This document shows positions 34,489 to 42,958 of a stretch of 57,949 bases of DNA, one piece after another (positions within the stretch are counted from its first letter, which is position 1; each line of letters starts with the position of its first letter). The notes below the pieces were generated by a model. That model saw only the letters and a list, made by a program, of their open reading frames with translations, was not told the origin of the DNA and made no database searches. The translations under genes and the position numbers were made by a program. The stretch is from an uncultured Sulfolobales archaeon (GTDB lineage: Archaea; Thermoproteota; Thermoprotei_A; Sulfolobales; NBVN01): NCBI GenBank assembly GCA_938073905.1, contig CALJEN010000007.1:1-57949 (forward strand). The letters are read 5' to 3'.

Positions 34489-36377
34489 CGGCCCGGCGAG
34501 GGCTTCCAGGTTCCGAGGTGCTTCACCAGGAAAGCGGCCACGTCCGCCATCTCTCTAGCGAGCACGCTCGGCGACGAGCCGGCATGACCGGACGCGGTCT
34601 CGAGCCTGAGGCACACCTCGTTGCCGTAGCTCAGCATCTTCGCGTAGAACTTGAGCGCGTGCGCTGGGTGCACTCTATCGTCGTAGAGACCCGTGAACAC
34701 TACCGTCGGCGGGTACCCGACCCCCTCCTTCAGGTTGTGGTACGGGGAGTAGCCCAGCAGGTACTCCCTGTCCTTCGGGTCGTCCGGGTCGCCGTACTCG
34801 GTAGTCCAGGCGGCGCCTATGTACAGCTTGTGGAACTTCAGCATGTCGAGAACCGGGTAGCCTATGGCGGCCGCTCTGAGGAGGTCGGGCCTCATGGTGA
34901 TCACGGCACCTATCAGGAGCCCGCCGTTGCTCCTCCCGATCCCGGCCACGTCGTAGCCCATGGACTTGAAGAGCTCGGCCACGGCTATGTAGTCGCGGAA
35001 GACGTTGACCTTCCTCTCGCGCATGCCGGCCCTGTGCCACTCCTCGCCGTACTCGGAGCCTCCCCTGAGGTTGGCCACCGCAACGTCCACCCCCATGTCC
35101 AGGAGGAGCGGGATCCACGGCCTGAACGCCGGGGTGACCGCTACAGCGAAGCCCCCGTAGCCGTAGAGCACGACCGCCCTGGTGCCCCTGGGGCTCCTGA
35201 TCCAGAAGTAGTGTACCCTGGTGCCGTCGTAGGACTCTGCGAACCCCTCGAGGACTCGGGCCTCTAGAACCCTCGGGTGCTCCGCGTACTTCTCGAGCTT
35301 CAGCCTCCCGCCGGAGTCCCTGAGCTCGAGGATCTCGTAGGGCTTCGTGAAGTAGCTGACCTCCAGGAAGCCGCCGCTTCCGTAAGACCACATTCTCGAG
35401 ACGCTCGCCGGCTCCTCGAAGAGAACCTCCTCGACGAGCCTCCCGCTCAGGTCGAAGACTCTGACCCTGGACGAGGCGTCCTTGAGGTAGGACGCCACGA
35501 TGCGCCCGCCCACGAGCACCGCGTCCTGCAGGACTCCGTCCTGCTCGGGGACGAGCTCGACCGCCTCGCTCCCGCCGGAGAGCCGGACTATCCTCCCGAA
35601 GCCCCTGGAGTCGTACGCCGCGACGAGGTAGTCCCCGTCCAGGGAGTCCACGAACGCCGCCCTGAAGCCCCCGTCCAGCACCTTCCTCCACCTCCCGGGG
35701 TCCCCTATGGGACCCGCGTAGAGAGCGTCCCTAGTCCAGCCGTAGCCGACCCTCACCAGCATCTTTTCGTAGTCCGTGGACGGAGTGAGCCCCACAAAGT
35801 GGTTGCGCGGCAGCCCGCTCCCGAAGACGAGCTCGTCTCTACCCCCCTCCCTGTAGAACACGCGCTCGCAGGGAGGCTCCACGCCGTCCGGGCACTTCTC
35901 GCTCCTGAAGAACCTGGAGTAGTAGAACGCCCCTCTCCCGAGGAACACCACGTCTGATACGCTCCCCTCGAGCTCGTCTACGACCTCCATGCTGCCGAGC
36001 TCGAGGACCACGAGCTTCCCGACGTCCGCCCCCCTCTCGGTGTAGAAGTAGGCCAGGAACCTGCCCTCGCGGTCCGGGTAGTAGTTGTGGATCACGACCT
36101 CCTCTCCCAAGTCCCGGCTATCCACCAGCTTGCGGACCTCCCCGCCGGAGTCCAGGTGTATAGCGTAGGAGAGGTCTCTCCTCACGTAGAACACCCCCGC
36201 GGGACTCCTCTTCACGTTGTAGACCAGCGGAATGGCGTAGTAGGAGAGGGCCCTCTCGTATATAGCGTCGCTGAGGAGTCTGAGGCTCTCCGCGCACCTC
36301 CTGCTCTCGTACAGCGCCCACTCCACCACGCTGGGATCGTCGAGATTCTCCAGTTTCTCGTAGGGGTCTACGGACAC
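34485..36377 (-). CDS. Prolyl oligopeptidase-family serine peptidase
   Basis: A 630-residue enzyme with an N-terminal beta-propeller (about residues 60-370) and a C-terminal alpha/beta hydrolase. The nucleophile elbow is GIGRSNGGLL, the aspartate is in FTGLYDDRVHP, and the histidine is in ETASGHAG. It cleaves short proline-containing peptides and fits the peptide-degrading theme of the neighbouring M14 enzyme, with which it forms an operon. GTG 36377 is the start, and AATTCTTAA at about 36408-36416 on the minus strand may be the TATA box, shared as a bidirectional region with the Nudix gene. Confidence 0.92.
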   Translation of the reverse strand: MSVDPYEKLENLDDPSVVEWALYESRRCAESLRLLSDAIYERALSYYAIPLVYNVKRSPAGVFYVRRDLSYAIHLDSGGEVRKLVDSRDLGEEVVIHNYYPDREGRFLAYFYTERGADVGKLVVLELGSMEVVDELEGSVSDVVFLGRGAFYYSRFFRSEKCPDGVEPPCERVFYREGGRDELVFGSGLPRNHFVGLTPSTDYEKMLVRVGYGWTRDALYAGPIGDPGRWRKVLDGGFRAAFVDSLDGDYLVAAYDSRGFGRIVRLSGGSEAVELVPEQDGVLQDAVLVGGRIVASYLKDASSRVRVFDLSGRLVEEVLFEEPASVSRMWSYGSGGFLEVSYFTKPYEILELRDSGGRLKLEKYAEHPRVLEARVLEGFAESYDGTRVHYFWIRSPRGTRAVVLYGYGGFAVAVTPAFRPWIPLLLDMGVDVAVANLRGGSEYGEEWHRAGMRERKVNVFRDYIAVAELFKSMGYDVAGIGRSNGGLLIGAVITMRPDLLRAAAIGYPVLDMLKFHKLYIGAAWTTEYGDPDDPKDREYLLGYSPYHNLKEGVGYPPTVVFTGLYDDRVHPAHALKFYAKMLSYGNEVCLRLETASGHAGSSPSVLAREMADVAAFLVKHLGTWKPSPGR

Positions 36378-36462
36378 GCGCTTACCCCGCGCCTTTCGCT
36401 GTCGGGGTTAAGAATTTCTATCTATCGCCGAGTCCCGGTCGCGGAACCTCCGATGCGCGGCA

Positions 36463-37002
36463 GTGGGCAGTGTCGCGCTTGTTTGCCCGCTCTCACTAGC
36501 GCCGGTGGTGCGGAGCGTGCGGGAATACCCGCCCTACGCGGTAGCGGCGGTGGCGGCGGTGCTACTGAAAGACGGTGAGCTGCTCCTGGTCAAGAGAGGG
36601 TACCCCCCGGGTGCCGGGAAGTGGTCTCTCCCGGGGGGCGTGATAGAGCCGGGCGAGGGGCTCGCGGATGCGGCTCGGAGGGAGCTCGAGGAGGAGACGG
36701 GGCTCGAGGCCGAGCCCCTGGGGATCCTCTGGGTGCTGAACAACGTCGTGTTCGACGGGAGCGGGAAGGTTAAGTACCACTACCTCATAGTCGACGTGCT
36801 CTTCGACCAGGGCTCCGTCCGAGGGACTCTCAGGGCCGGTGGCGACGCGTCCGGGATCGGCTGGTTCCCCCTGGACGAGGTGAAGAAGAGAGACGACGTG
36901 TCCAGGACTGTCAAAAGACTGGTCTCCTACATAGAGCGCTGCGGACTCGCGTATATACCTCTGGACTCGGTCGACCATGTATCGAGAGAGGATGCCCGGT
37001 AG
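36463..37002 (+). CDS. Nudix hydrolase
   Basis: The Nudix box GGVIEPGEGLADAARREL-EEETGL is complete at about residues 57-80, so a Mg2+-dependent nucleoside-diphosphate-X hydrolase is expected. Preceding AAVLLKDGELLLVKRG is the usual first strand. The substrate cannot be told; ADP-ribose or dNTP types are common at this length (about 160-180 residues). GTG 36463 and a later GTG (VRSVREY, about 36510) are both possible starts. It diverges from the prolyl oligopeptidase gene. A decayed TnpB right end follows 94 bp downstream. Confidence 0.9.
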   Translation: MGSVALVCPLSLAPVVRSVREYPPYAVAAVAAVLLKDGELLLVKRGYPPGAGKWSLPGGVIEPGEGLADAARRELEEETGLEAEPLGILWVLNNVVFDGSGKVKYHYLIVDVLFDQGSVRGTLRAGGDASGIGWFPLDEVKKRDDVSRTVKRLVSYIERCGLAYIPLDSVDHVSREDAR

Positions 37003-37095
37003 AACCATGATGCGGTGGGCGGTAGCGGACAAAGGGCGCCGCTCAGCTTCTTGAGAGGAGAGTGCCGCAGCGGGTCTCACCCTTACGCCACTAGA

Positions 37096-37290
37096 GGGTT
37101 CCGGGCTAGGCATAGATATGCGTGGGACTCGTGCCCAGCCCTTGGGCCTCACCGCCCTCGACCGCAGCGGGCCTCACGGAGCTTGGCCCCCTTCGAGGGG
37201 AGCCCTCAACTCCCCACATCCTAAGCGACCCCACCGCTCATCCACCGCCCCCCTTGGGTCTCTACCGCGGTACCCGCATCTGGAGCGGCT
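37096..37290 (-). mobile_element. Decayed TnpB 3' end and right end (copy B)
   Basis: On the minus strand it starts with CTCCAGATGCGGGTAC, the zinc-finger codons of the TnpB at 57488-57949, then loses the second zinc pair and the RuvC-III segment, and resumes with TAGGATGTGGGGAG and the same terminal region as the intact 3' end. A 25-nt insertion interrupts the scaffold at about 37155-37180. The terminal hairpin ends at GAACCC, base 37096, after which homology stops. It is a broken relic with several stops and fills most of the 340-bp gap. Confidence 0.7.
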
Positions 37291-37342
37291 CCCCGCCTCT
37301 CACCGATGCCTATCCGCGCGTGCACCCATGATTTAGGCCTTT

Positions 37343-37783
37343 CTATTTTTTGGAACTGCTGGCGATGGCGCTCTCTAGCAAGAGCATCGTGAAGATCCCG
37401 GGCTGGCCGATGGACTGCTCTATCCTCGCGAGGAGGTGCAGGGTCTCGCTCCCCACCTCCACATCCCCACCGCTGGCTACCACCGATACCCCCTCGAAGG
37501 GGTTCGGGGGCGGGTCAGGTAGGGAGGGCTCCGGCTTCTCCCTACCCAGGTATACCCAGACCACCCTCCTTCCCCTCCTCGAGACCCTGTACCAGTACCT
37601 CCCGAAGTAGACGTACTTCAGCCTCCTCCCACCGCTGTTCCTGTAGGTGACGTGCACCGGCTTCACGTAGTACCCGCTGCTCTTTATCCTCGCGTTGTAC
37701 TCCATAATCTCGAGCTTGAACTTAAGGTAGAGGTCTAGTAAGTGGTTGAGACCACCCCTAACCAGTATCCTCTCCCTCCTCAA
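37343..37783 (-). CDS. Conserved-looking hypothetical protein
   Basis: About 146 residues from TTG 37783 (ATG 37705 is an alternative, giving 120). The centre, KYVYFGRYWYRVSRRGRR followed by VVWVYLGRE, forms a beta-rich, Arg/Tyr-rich patch, which might bind nucleic acid. The middle is Pro-rich (PDPPPNP) and the C terminus helical. I do not recognise a family. It overlaps the 3' end of the preceding 166-residue gene by 26 nt, so it belongs to the leftward gcv operon, at least by position. Confidence 0.5.
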   Translation of the reverse strand: MRRERILVRGGLNHLLDLYLKFKLEIMEYNARIKSSGYYVKPVHVTYRNSGGRRLKYVYFGRYWYRVSRRGRRVVWVYLGREKPEPSLPDPPPNPFEGVSVVASGGDVEVGSETLHLLARIEQSIGQPGIFTMLLLESAIASSSKK

Positions 37784-38258
37784 CGGCGGCACCGCACTTC
37801 GTCGGCTCGTAGAGCAGCACGAAGCCACTGAGCTCGGACATGGCCCTCTCCACGGCAGCCCTGACCCTCCCGGGGCTCACCCCCCTGCTGGAGGCTAGCC
37901 TGAGCACCTCGGACTCCACTAGGTGGTACTTCTTCAGCTCCTCGTTGAGCCTCCTCCAGGGGATCCCCGCCAGCGCTCTCTCCACGTCCGCATCCCTGCG
38001 CAGGTGCCCGAGCAGCATCATCGCCGCCAGTATCGGGTATCCCGAGTACCTCCTGTAAACGGTGCCGTTGTCGGTGCTGCAGACCCGGAGCGTCCTGTCG
38101 CCAGCATCCTCGACGTACACGCTGTACGTCCGGGACCCGTCGGACGAGACCACCCTAAAGAAGTTATCTCGGACTATCTCGACCCTGCCGTCGGCTAGAG
38201 CCCCCAGAGCCTCCATGACCTTGATCCTCGGAGGTGGGGAGAGCCTCGGCAGGGCCAT
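37758..38258 (-). CDS. Hypothetical protein downstream of gcvH
   Basis: A 166-residue soluble protein starting at ATG 38258, five bases after the gcvH stop. The frame is open far upstream through gcvH, but that part is a shadow. The N-terminal half is beta-rich (DNFFRVVSSDGSRTYSVYV) and the second half helical, with RRLNEELKKYHLVESEVLRL resembling a winged-helix or coiled segment. No family recognised. Tight spacing suggests cotranscription with gcvT-gcvH. Confidence 0.65.
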   Translation of the reverse strand: MALPRLSPPPRIKVMEALGALADGRVEIVRDNFFRVVSSDGSRTYSVYVEDAGDRTLRVCSTDNGTVYRRYSGYPILAAMMLLGHLRRDADVERALAGIPWRRLNEELKKYHLVESEVLRLASSRGVSPGRVRAAVERAMSELSGFVLLYEPTKCGAAVEEGEDTG

Positions 38259-38263
38259 CGGCT

Positions 38264-38683
38264 CTACTTCGCCTCCTCCCTCCTCCTTACGTACTCCGCG
38301 TAGTCGTCCGGGCTCATCAGCCTCGGCAGAGGCCCCCTCACCCTCAGCTTGACCATCCACCCGCTGCCGTAGGGGTCTCTGTTTATCGCGTCCGGGGAGG
38401 ACGCCAGCTCCTCGTTCACCTCTACCACGACTCCGTCGACTGGTGCGTAGACGTCGGCTATCGCCTTGACCGACTCGAGAGTCGCCAACACGTCCCCCCT
38501 TCTTACCTCCCTGCCCGGCTCCGGGAGCTCTACGCTCACTACGTGCCTGAGCTTCTTCTGGGCGTAGTCCGTTACACCGATCGTAGCGACGTCTCCGAGC
38601 ACCGAGACCCACTCATCGGCTTCCGTGTAGAGGAGGTCCTCCCTTACTAGGTACTCCCCGATCCTGGTCCTGACGGTCTTCAA
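38264..38683 (-). CDS. gcvH: Glycine cleavage system H protein
   Basis: The 139-residue lipoyl carrier of the glycine cleavage system. The lipoylated lysine lies in LATLESVKAIADVYAP, and GWMVKLRVRGP near the C terminus is typical. The lipoyl arm carries the aminomethyl intermediate from the P protein to GcvT, encoded just upstream. TTG 38683 is supported by GGGGTGG eight bases before it; 11 nt separate it from gcvT. No gcvP is in the window. Lipoylation would depend on LplA/LplB at 56424-57472 and perhaps the radical SAM enzyme at 50775-51728. Confidence 0.95.
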   Translation of the reverse strand: MKTVRTRIGEYLVREDLLYTEADEWVSVLGDVATIGVTDYAQKKLRHVVSVELPEPGREVRRGDVLATLESVKAIADVYAPVDGVVVEVNEELASSPDAINRDPYGSGWMVKLRVRGPLPRLMSPDDYAEYVRRREEAK

Positions 38684-38694
38684 CTAGTCCACCC

Positions 38695-39828
38695 CTATAC
38701 AAACGGTGGGTCGACTATTTTAGCTTCGAAGAGCCTCCCGCGGCTCCTCAGGTGCGCCGTCCCGCCTATGTAGGCGTATCTGGTGGAAACGTAGGCCATC
38801 GCGATGGCCCTGTCCAGGTAGCTGGAGAACGCTCCGCTGGTCACGTAGCCCACCTCCCTCTCTCCCACCAGCACCGGGTCTCCGTGCCTCGGGATGAACC
38901 TTGCGCCCTTCTTGAAGCGTAGCCCGACCCTGATCCTGTCGACTCCCTCCAGGTACCTCCTCTTCGCGGCCTCGGCCCCCACGAAGCCCTCCCTGTCCAC
39001 GTCGTATGCTATCCAGTACCTGGCCTCGACGGGGGTCGTGGTCTCGTCGAAGTCCACTCCCGAGAGGAGGTAGCCCGCTTCGAGCCTGAGCGTGTCCCTG
39101 GCTACGAGACCGGCCGGCCTGATCCCCATCTCGACGAGCTTCCTGAAGAGCTTCGCCCCGAGGTCTACGGAGCACCATATCTCGAAGCCGTAAGACCTCA
39201 GCTCTTCACCCGTCCAGCCGGACCTGCTCACGAGAACGGCCCTCTCCCCGAGCACCTCCGCGTCTCTCGCGAACTGAAGCAGCTTCAGGTCTCGGGCCTC
39301 CTTGAAGCCCAGAGACTCCATAACCTCGAGGGATTTGGGCCCCTGGACGGCTATGAGCACGCTCCTCTCCGTCACGTCCTCTACCTCCACGTCCGCGTAC
39401 CCCAGCTCGCTCCTCCAGCGCTTGAGCCACGCGTAGTCCCTCTCGATCTTCGGGGCGTTGACCACGGCGTACCACTCCTCTTCGCTCACCCGGTAGAGCA
39501 TGTTGTCGTCGATTATCCCCCCGCTCTCGTTCAGCAGCAGCACGGGCCCGCTCATGAACCCCTCGCGCACTTTCGATAAGTCCCTGCTGACGACCCTCTG
39601 GAGAAACTCGGTGACCCTCTTGCCCCTGAGGACGAAGCGACCCATGTGGCTTACGTCGAAGAACGCGGCCGACGTCCTGACCGAGGTAGCCTCCGAGACC
39701 GGGTCCCCGAAGTCGAACGAGGTGGTCCAGCCCCCGAACTCCCCCAGGTTCCCACCGAATGCTCTGTGGAGCTCTATGAGGGGCACCTCGCGCATCACGA
39801 ACCCCTGGGATGCTAGGGCATCGCTCAT
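38695..39828 (-). CDS. gcvT: Aminomethyltransferase, glycine cleavage T protein
   Basis: A tetrahydrofolate (or tetrahydropterin)-dependent T protein of up to 377 residues. Landmarks are VSHMGRFVLRG, SGGIIDDNMLYR, RSGWTGEELRSYGFEIWC, and RLEAGYLLSG followed by TPVEA. It releases ammonia and moves the methylene group from GcvH-bound lipoate to the folate. ATG 39828 overlaps the TGA of the zinc-protein gene (ATGA), but a TATA-like AAAGTATTTTAA sits at 39831-39842, which would favour an internal start at 39795 or 39798 (MREVPLIELH). Both modes may be used. Confidence 0.93.
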   Translation of the reverse strand: MSDALASQGFVMREVPLIELHRAFGGNLGEFGGWTTSFDFGDPVSEATSVRTSAAFFDVSHMGRFVLRGKRVTEFLQRVVSRDLSKVREGFMSGPVLLLNESGGIIDDNMLYRVSEEEWYAVVNAPKIERDYAWLKRWRSELGYADVEVEDVTERSVLIAVQGPKSLEVMESLGFKEARDLKLLQFARDAEVLGERAVLVSRSGWTGEELRSYGFEIWCSVDLGAKLFRKLVEMGIRPAGLVARDTLRLEAGYLLSGVDFDETTTPVEARYWIAYDVDREGFVGAEAAKRRYLEGVDRIRVGLRFKKGARFIPRHGDPVLVGEREVGYVTSGAFSSYLDRAIAMAYVSTRYAYIGGTAHLRSRGRLFEAKIVDPPFV

Positions 39829-40175
39829 TTAAAATACTTTTGTCGCCTCCCGGGGGGTCCGCGGGAGCCCTCGATCATCCTCTCCAGATACCTCAGGCTC
39901 GCATCCCGCTTTACACGATCGTGGATATCCGAGAGGCACTCGCGGCAGACCCTTATCCCCGGCTGGAGATCCTCGGAGCACCGCCTGCAGACGAGCTTTC
40001 CGCATACGACGCAGCTGTCGACGGCCAGCCTCTGACCGCAGACCTCGCAGAGGTTCTCGAAGCATATAGAGCATATCCCCGCGTCGGCCTTGAAGTGCTC
40101 GCGGCAGACCCTCCTGCGGCACATGCCGCACTCGTGCTCCGCCTCGGCCGCCCAGCAAACCTCGCAGAGGCTCAA
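39825..40175 (-). CDS. Small Cys-rich zinc-finger protein
   Basis: A 116-residue protein, mostly zinc ligands: CEVC, CGMC, CREH, CSICFENLCEVCG, CVVCGKLVCRRC and CREC within residues 4-80. The pattern resembles consecutive B-box, RING or treble-clef knuckles that could hold three or four zinc ions. The C terminus (DRVKRDASLRYLERMIEG) is basic and helical. Function unknown; scaffold or nucleic-acid binding is possible. TTG 40175 is the start used; GGTTAAAATCC lies just upstream. Its stop overlaps the gcvT ATG. Confidence 0.7.
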   Translation of the reverse strand: MSLCEVCWAAEAEHECGMCRRRVCREHFKADAGICSICFENLCEVCGQRLAVDSCVVCGKLVCRRCSEDLQPGIRVCRECLSDIHDRVKRDASLRYLERMIEGSRGPPGRRQKYFK

Positions 40176-40202
40176 GGATTTTAACCCCGAGAGCTCGGTG
40201 CA

Positions 40203-40915
40203 CTACGGGATGACCTGACGACACTCTCTGAGCTGTGATGTAGGTGGAGCGACTGGGACCTCCACGACTTCCGGACACTCCCTGGCTACAGTGTCCCTCG
40301 AGGTGCTCCCGGAGGCGAGCACCTCGACCGTCGCGACCAGGTTCCGCGCCAGCACGCAGCTGGATACCCCAACCCACTCCGAGGCCCTGCTCGCCCTCAC
40401 GTATATCCTGACCCTCCTCACTCCCCTGTTTAAAAGGGTCAGGAAGGCCCTCCAGACCTCCTCGCAGAGGTCAGCGACGTCCTGGGCTCCACCCGGGTCC
40501 ACGTAGATGCACGCTCCCGTGGGTGGTGCGTCTGAGTCCTGAGGTCTCAGGGGGTCTACCCCATGTTGAATCTCGGAGGAGAAAAAAGCCTTGAGAGGAC
40601 TCGAGCAGTAGAGAGGCAGACACATCGGCGAGACCGGATCGGCAGAGCAGAGAACATCTTTCAGATAGCCGAAGCCGGACAGGCTCGGCGTAGAACTACC
40701 ACCCCCCCCGATCCTCTCGAAGCCCGGGCCCCTCCCCTCGCCCCTGAGGATCCGCCCCGCTTCCAGGTCGTAGCTGAGGTCCGCCATGCCGGGATCCGTA
40801 GCCGCGACGTACGCCAAGCCTATGCCCGCGGCGAGAGGGGGAAGCCGAAGAGGAGGCTTATGGCCAGCGCGGCGAGCGCTGTTTTGTGAAGGCGGGGAAA
40901 CCAGCCAGCGTGCAT
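40203..40915 (-). pseudogene. Exported protein of unknown function, interrupted by a frameshift
   Basis: ATG 40915 opens a frame reading a typical signal sequence (basic start, then KTALAALAISLLFGF) that stops within 30 codons. The second frame continues seamlessly after a run of five G (40837-40841 on the plus strand) with AAGIGLAYVAATDPGMADLS and goes on for about 200 residues to the stop at 40203. Restoring one base in the C run joins them. The mature part has a segment CIYVDPGGAQDVADLCEEVW and ends with cysteines. Either a real mutation, a slip site, or a sequencing error. No family recognised. Confidence 0.6.
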
Positions 40916-40958
40916 ACCCGAGAGAGCGCGGGCCAGGGTCGTGAACTACGCTGGAAAC

Positions 40959-41210
40959 CTAGTAGACGATCCACAGAACGAAGAAGGCTGGATGAATCAG
41001 GCTGAGGACGCCGCCCGCTGAGCCCGCGCCAAGGGCATCGGCTAGGAACAGGCCCAGCACCACGGACAGCTTCCTCACCCCCTCCTCCGCACTGACGAGG
41101 GTTGAGGTCACGCCGGGTACGGTGCTCGAGGAAGCCCGGCTCTCCCCCTTTCTGACCTTGAGGTAGAGCATGAGGAGCCGCATCAGTGCCGCTGTCCCGG
41201 CTCCGGTCAT
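40959..41210 (-). CDS. Small membrane protein, unrecognised
   Basis: Up to 83 residues from ATG 41210 (ATG 41183 is an alternative). The first 45 residues are polar, with KVRKGESR; the last 40 hold one or two membrane segments (LSVVLGLFLADAL and VLSLIHPAFFVLWIVY). The layout recalls tail-anchored or SecG/Sec61-beta-like proteins, but the sequence does not match well enough. It precedes the frameshifted exported protein on the same strand by 43 nt, so they may be a pair. Its promoter region is shared with the divergent DUF1177 operon. Confidence 0.45.
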   Translation of the reverse strand: MTGAGTAALMRLLMLYLKVRKGESRASSSTVPGVTSTLVSAEEGVRKLSVVLGLFLADALGAGSAGGVLSLIHPAFFVLWIVY

Positions 41211-41275
41211 TATGCCCTGCGGCGCGTATATCTGCGTAACGTCGCGATGTCACCTCTATTACCAGAATAGAGAAT

Positions 41276-41287
41276 GAATATAAAAGC
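41276..41287 (+). promoter_or_regulatory. TATA box for the DUF1177-racemase-DUF917-AroM operon
   Basis: GAATATAAAAGC, centred at 41282, is a near-ideal archaeal TATA box. It places transcription start at about 41308 and so moves the first gene's start to GTG 41316. Confidence 0.7.
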
Positions 41288-41315
41288 TCAAAGCTGCAAG
41301 CTCTATGGTGTAAGC

Positions 41316-42266
41316 GTGTCTACCCTAAAACACGTGCTAGAGGTAATAGACCTTCTGGACGACCCCAGGGTCGACGGTGAGGCCGTCAGGAGGTTCCTCG
41401 CCGCCAAGGGGTTCGATGGTATGCGGATCGAGGTGGAGACCGTACGCGGAGATAGAGGTTCGACGGACTTCGTGACCGTGCTCATCCCGGGAAGCAGCGG
41501 GAAGAGCTCCGGGGGTTCCTCCCCGACGCTGGGAGTCGTGGGCAGATTGGGGGGCGTCGGCGCTAGGCCCGCGCAGCTGGGCCTGGTCTCGGATGCCGAC
41601 GGGGCTATAGTAGCCCTAGCCGCTGCGTACAAGATCGCCGAGATGAAGAGCCGCGGCGACGTGCTGCCGGGAGACGTGGTCGTCACCACTCACATCTGTC
41701 CCAGCGCGCCGACCCGCCCCCACAAGCCGGTCCCCATGATGGACTCCCCCGTCGACATCTTCACCCTCCTGAGGAGGGAGGTCAGAGACGAGATGGACGC
41801 CGTGCTGTCGGTCGATGCCACCAAGGCCAACTGGGTCGTAAAGCACGCGGGCTTCGCGATAACCCCCACGGTCAAGGAGGGGTGGATACTGAAGGTCAGC
41901 CCGGACCTGCTGGACGTATACGTTAGAGTCACCGGCGAGCCCCCGGTGGTGGTCCCGATAACGATGCAGGACATAACGCCGTACTCGACCCCCGTCTACC
42001 ACCTCAACAGCATGATGCAGCCGTGGCTCTACACGAAGGCCCCCGTGGTCGGGGTAGCCATAACGACAAGGATGGCTGTGCCCGGCTCGGGCACCGGGGT
42101 CACCAGCTTCCTAGCCCTCGAGCAGGCGACGAGGTTCGTCGTGGAGGTGGCCAAGGACTTCACTACGGGCAGAGCGAGGTTCTACGACCCGGAGGAGTGG
42201 GAGACCATAACCAAGATCCACGGCCCGGTCGCCGAAGTCCTCAGGAGGGGCGCTCCCCCCAGGTAG
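41316..42266 (+). CDS. DUF1177-family protein, first gene of a four-gene operon
   Basis: The whole length matches the DUF1177 pattern: STLKHVLEVIDLLDDPRVDG at the start, VVGRLGGVGARPAQLGLVSD, DADGAIVALAAAYKIAEM, THICPSAPTRPHKPVPMM and VKHAGFAITPTVKEGWILKV. The several conserved Asp, His and Glu residues suggest a metal-dependent hydrolase-like fold, but the reaction is unknown to me. GTG 41316 is chosen because the TATA box lies about 34 bp upstream; the frame is open from 41274. The racemase gene starts 17 nt downstream. Family members sit near AroM, DUF917 and racemase genes elsewhere, as here. Confidence 0.85.
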   Translation: MSTLKHVLEVIDLLDDPRVDGEAVRRFLAAKGFDGMRIEVETVRGDRGSTDFVTVLIPGSSGKSSGGSSPTLGVVGRLGGVGARPAQLGLVSDADGAIVALAAAYKIAEMKSRGDVLPGDVVVTTHICPSAPTRPHKPVPMMDSPVDIFTLLRREVRDEMDAVLSVDATKANWVVKHAGFAITPTVKEGWILKVSPDLLDVYVRVTGEPPVVVPITMQDITPYSTPVYHLNSMMQPWLYTKAPVVGVAITTRMAVPGSGTGVTSFLALEQATRFVVEVAKDFTTGRARFYDPEEWETITKIHGPVAEVLRRGAPPR

Positions 42267-42283
42267 TCGGTGGGCGAGGGGGC

Positions 42284-42958
42284 GTGAGGCACACCGTAGG
42301 GCTCGTGAGGGTCATAACCATCGAGGACGAGGAGGCGCTCAACCTGCACGGCAGGATCATCGAGTCCGCGTTCCCGGAGTTGAGGGTCGTGAGCAGGTGC
42401 ATCTGGGACCAGCCGAGGGGCATCTATGACCGGGAGTCTGAGGAGGTTGCCAAGCCCAAGATCCTCAGGCTAGTAAGGGAGTTCGAGAGGGAGGGTGTGG
42501 ACGCGGTCATAGTCGACTGCGCGGCGGACCCCGCGGTTAGAGAGGCCAGGAGGGAAGTTAGGGTACCCGTAATAGGGGCCGGCTCGGCAGCAGCTTCGCT
42601 AGTCCTAGCGTACGGCGAGAGGGTCGGCGTGCTGAACCTTACGGAGGAGACGCCGGAGATCGTAAGGAGGATCCTGGGGCCTCACCTAGCCGCCGACGTC
42701 AAGCCCGAGGGGGTGAGGTACACCACGGACCTGCTGACGGACTGGGGCAAAGCCTCGGCCGAGAGGGCACTGAGGGACGTGCCAAAGCTCGGAGTCGACG
42801 TGGTTGTGCTCGCGTGCACCGGGTACTCCACCATAGGCTTCGCTAAGGTCGCTGAGGAGATCGCTGGAGTGCCCGTGGTAGACCCAGTGCCGGCCTCCGG
42901 AGCCGTGACCCTCCACATCCTGAAGGGAATGGGGCACCGCAGGGGTGCTGCTAAGTGA
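42284..42958 (+). CDS. Aspartate/glutamate/hydantoin racemase-family protein
   Basis: A 224-residue protein of the Asp/Glu racemase superfamily. Both catalytic cysteines are in place: VIVDCAADPAVREA (about residue 82) and VVVLACTGYSTIG (about 178). The N terminus VGLVRVITIEDEEALN is the first strand. The fold performs two-base racemisation of amino acids or hydantoins, or related C-C cleavage. GTG 42284 is the start; the open frame further upstream is a shadow of DUF1177. Its TGA overlaps the GTG of DUF917 (GTGA). Confidence 0.9.
   Translation: MRHTVGLVRVITIEDEEALNLHGRIIESAFPELRVVSRCIWDQPRGIYDRESEEVAKPKILRLVREFEREGVDAVIVDCAADPAVREARREVRVPVIGAGSAAASLVLAYGERVGVLNLTEETPEIVRRILGPHLAADVKPEGVRYTTDLLTDWGKASAERALRDVPKLGVDVVVLACTGYSTIGFAKVAEEIAGVPVVDPVPASGAVTLHILKGMGHRRGAAK

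Noticed and set aside
33751-34587. 278-residue frame opposite the M14 peptidase
   Set aside because: Antisense shadow; no motif and biased composition.
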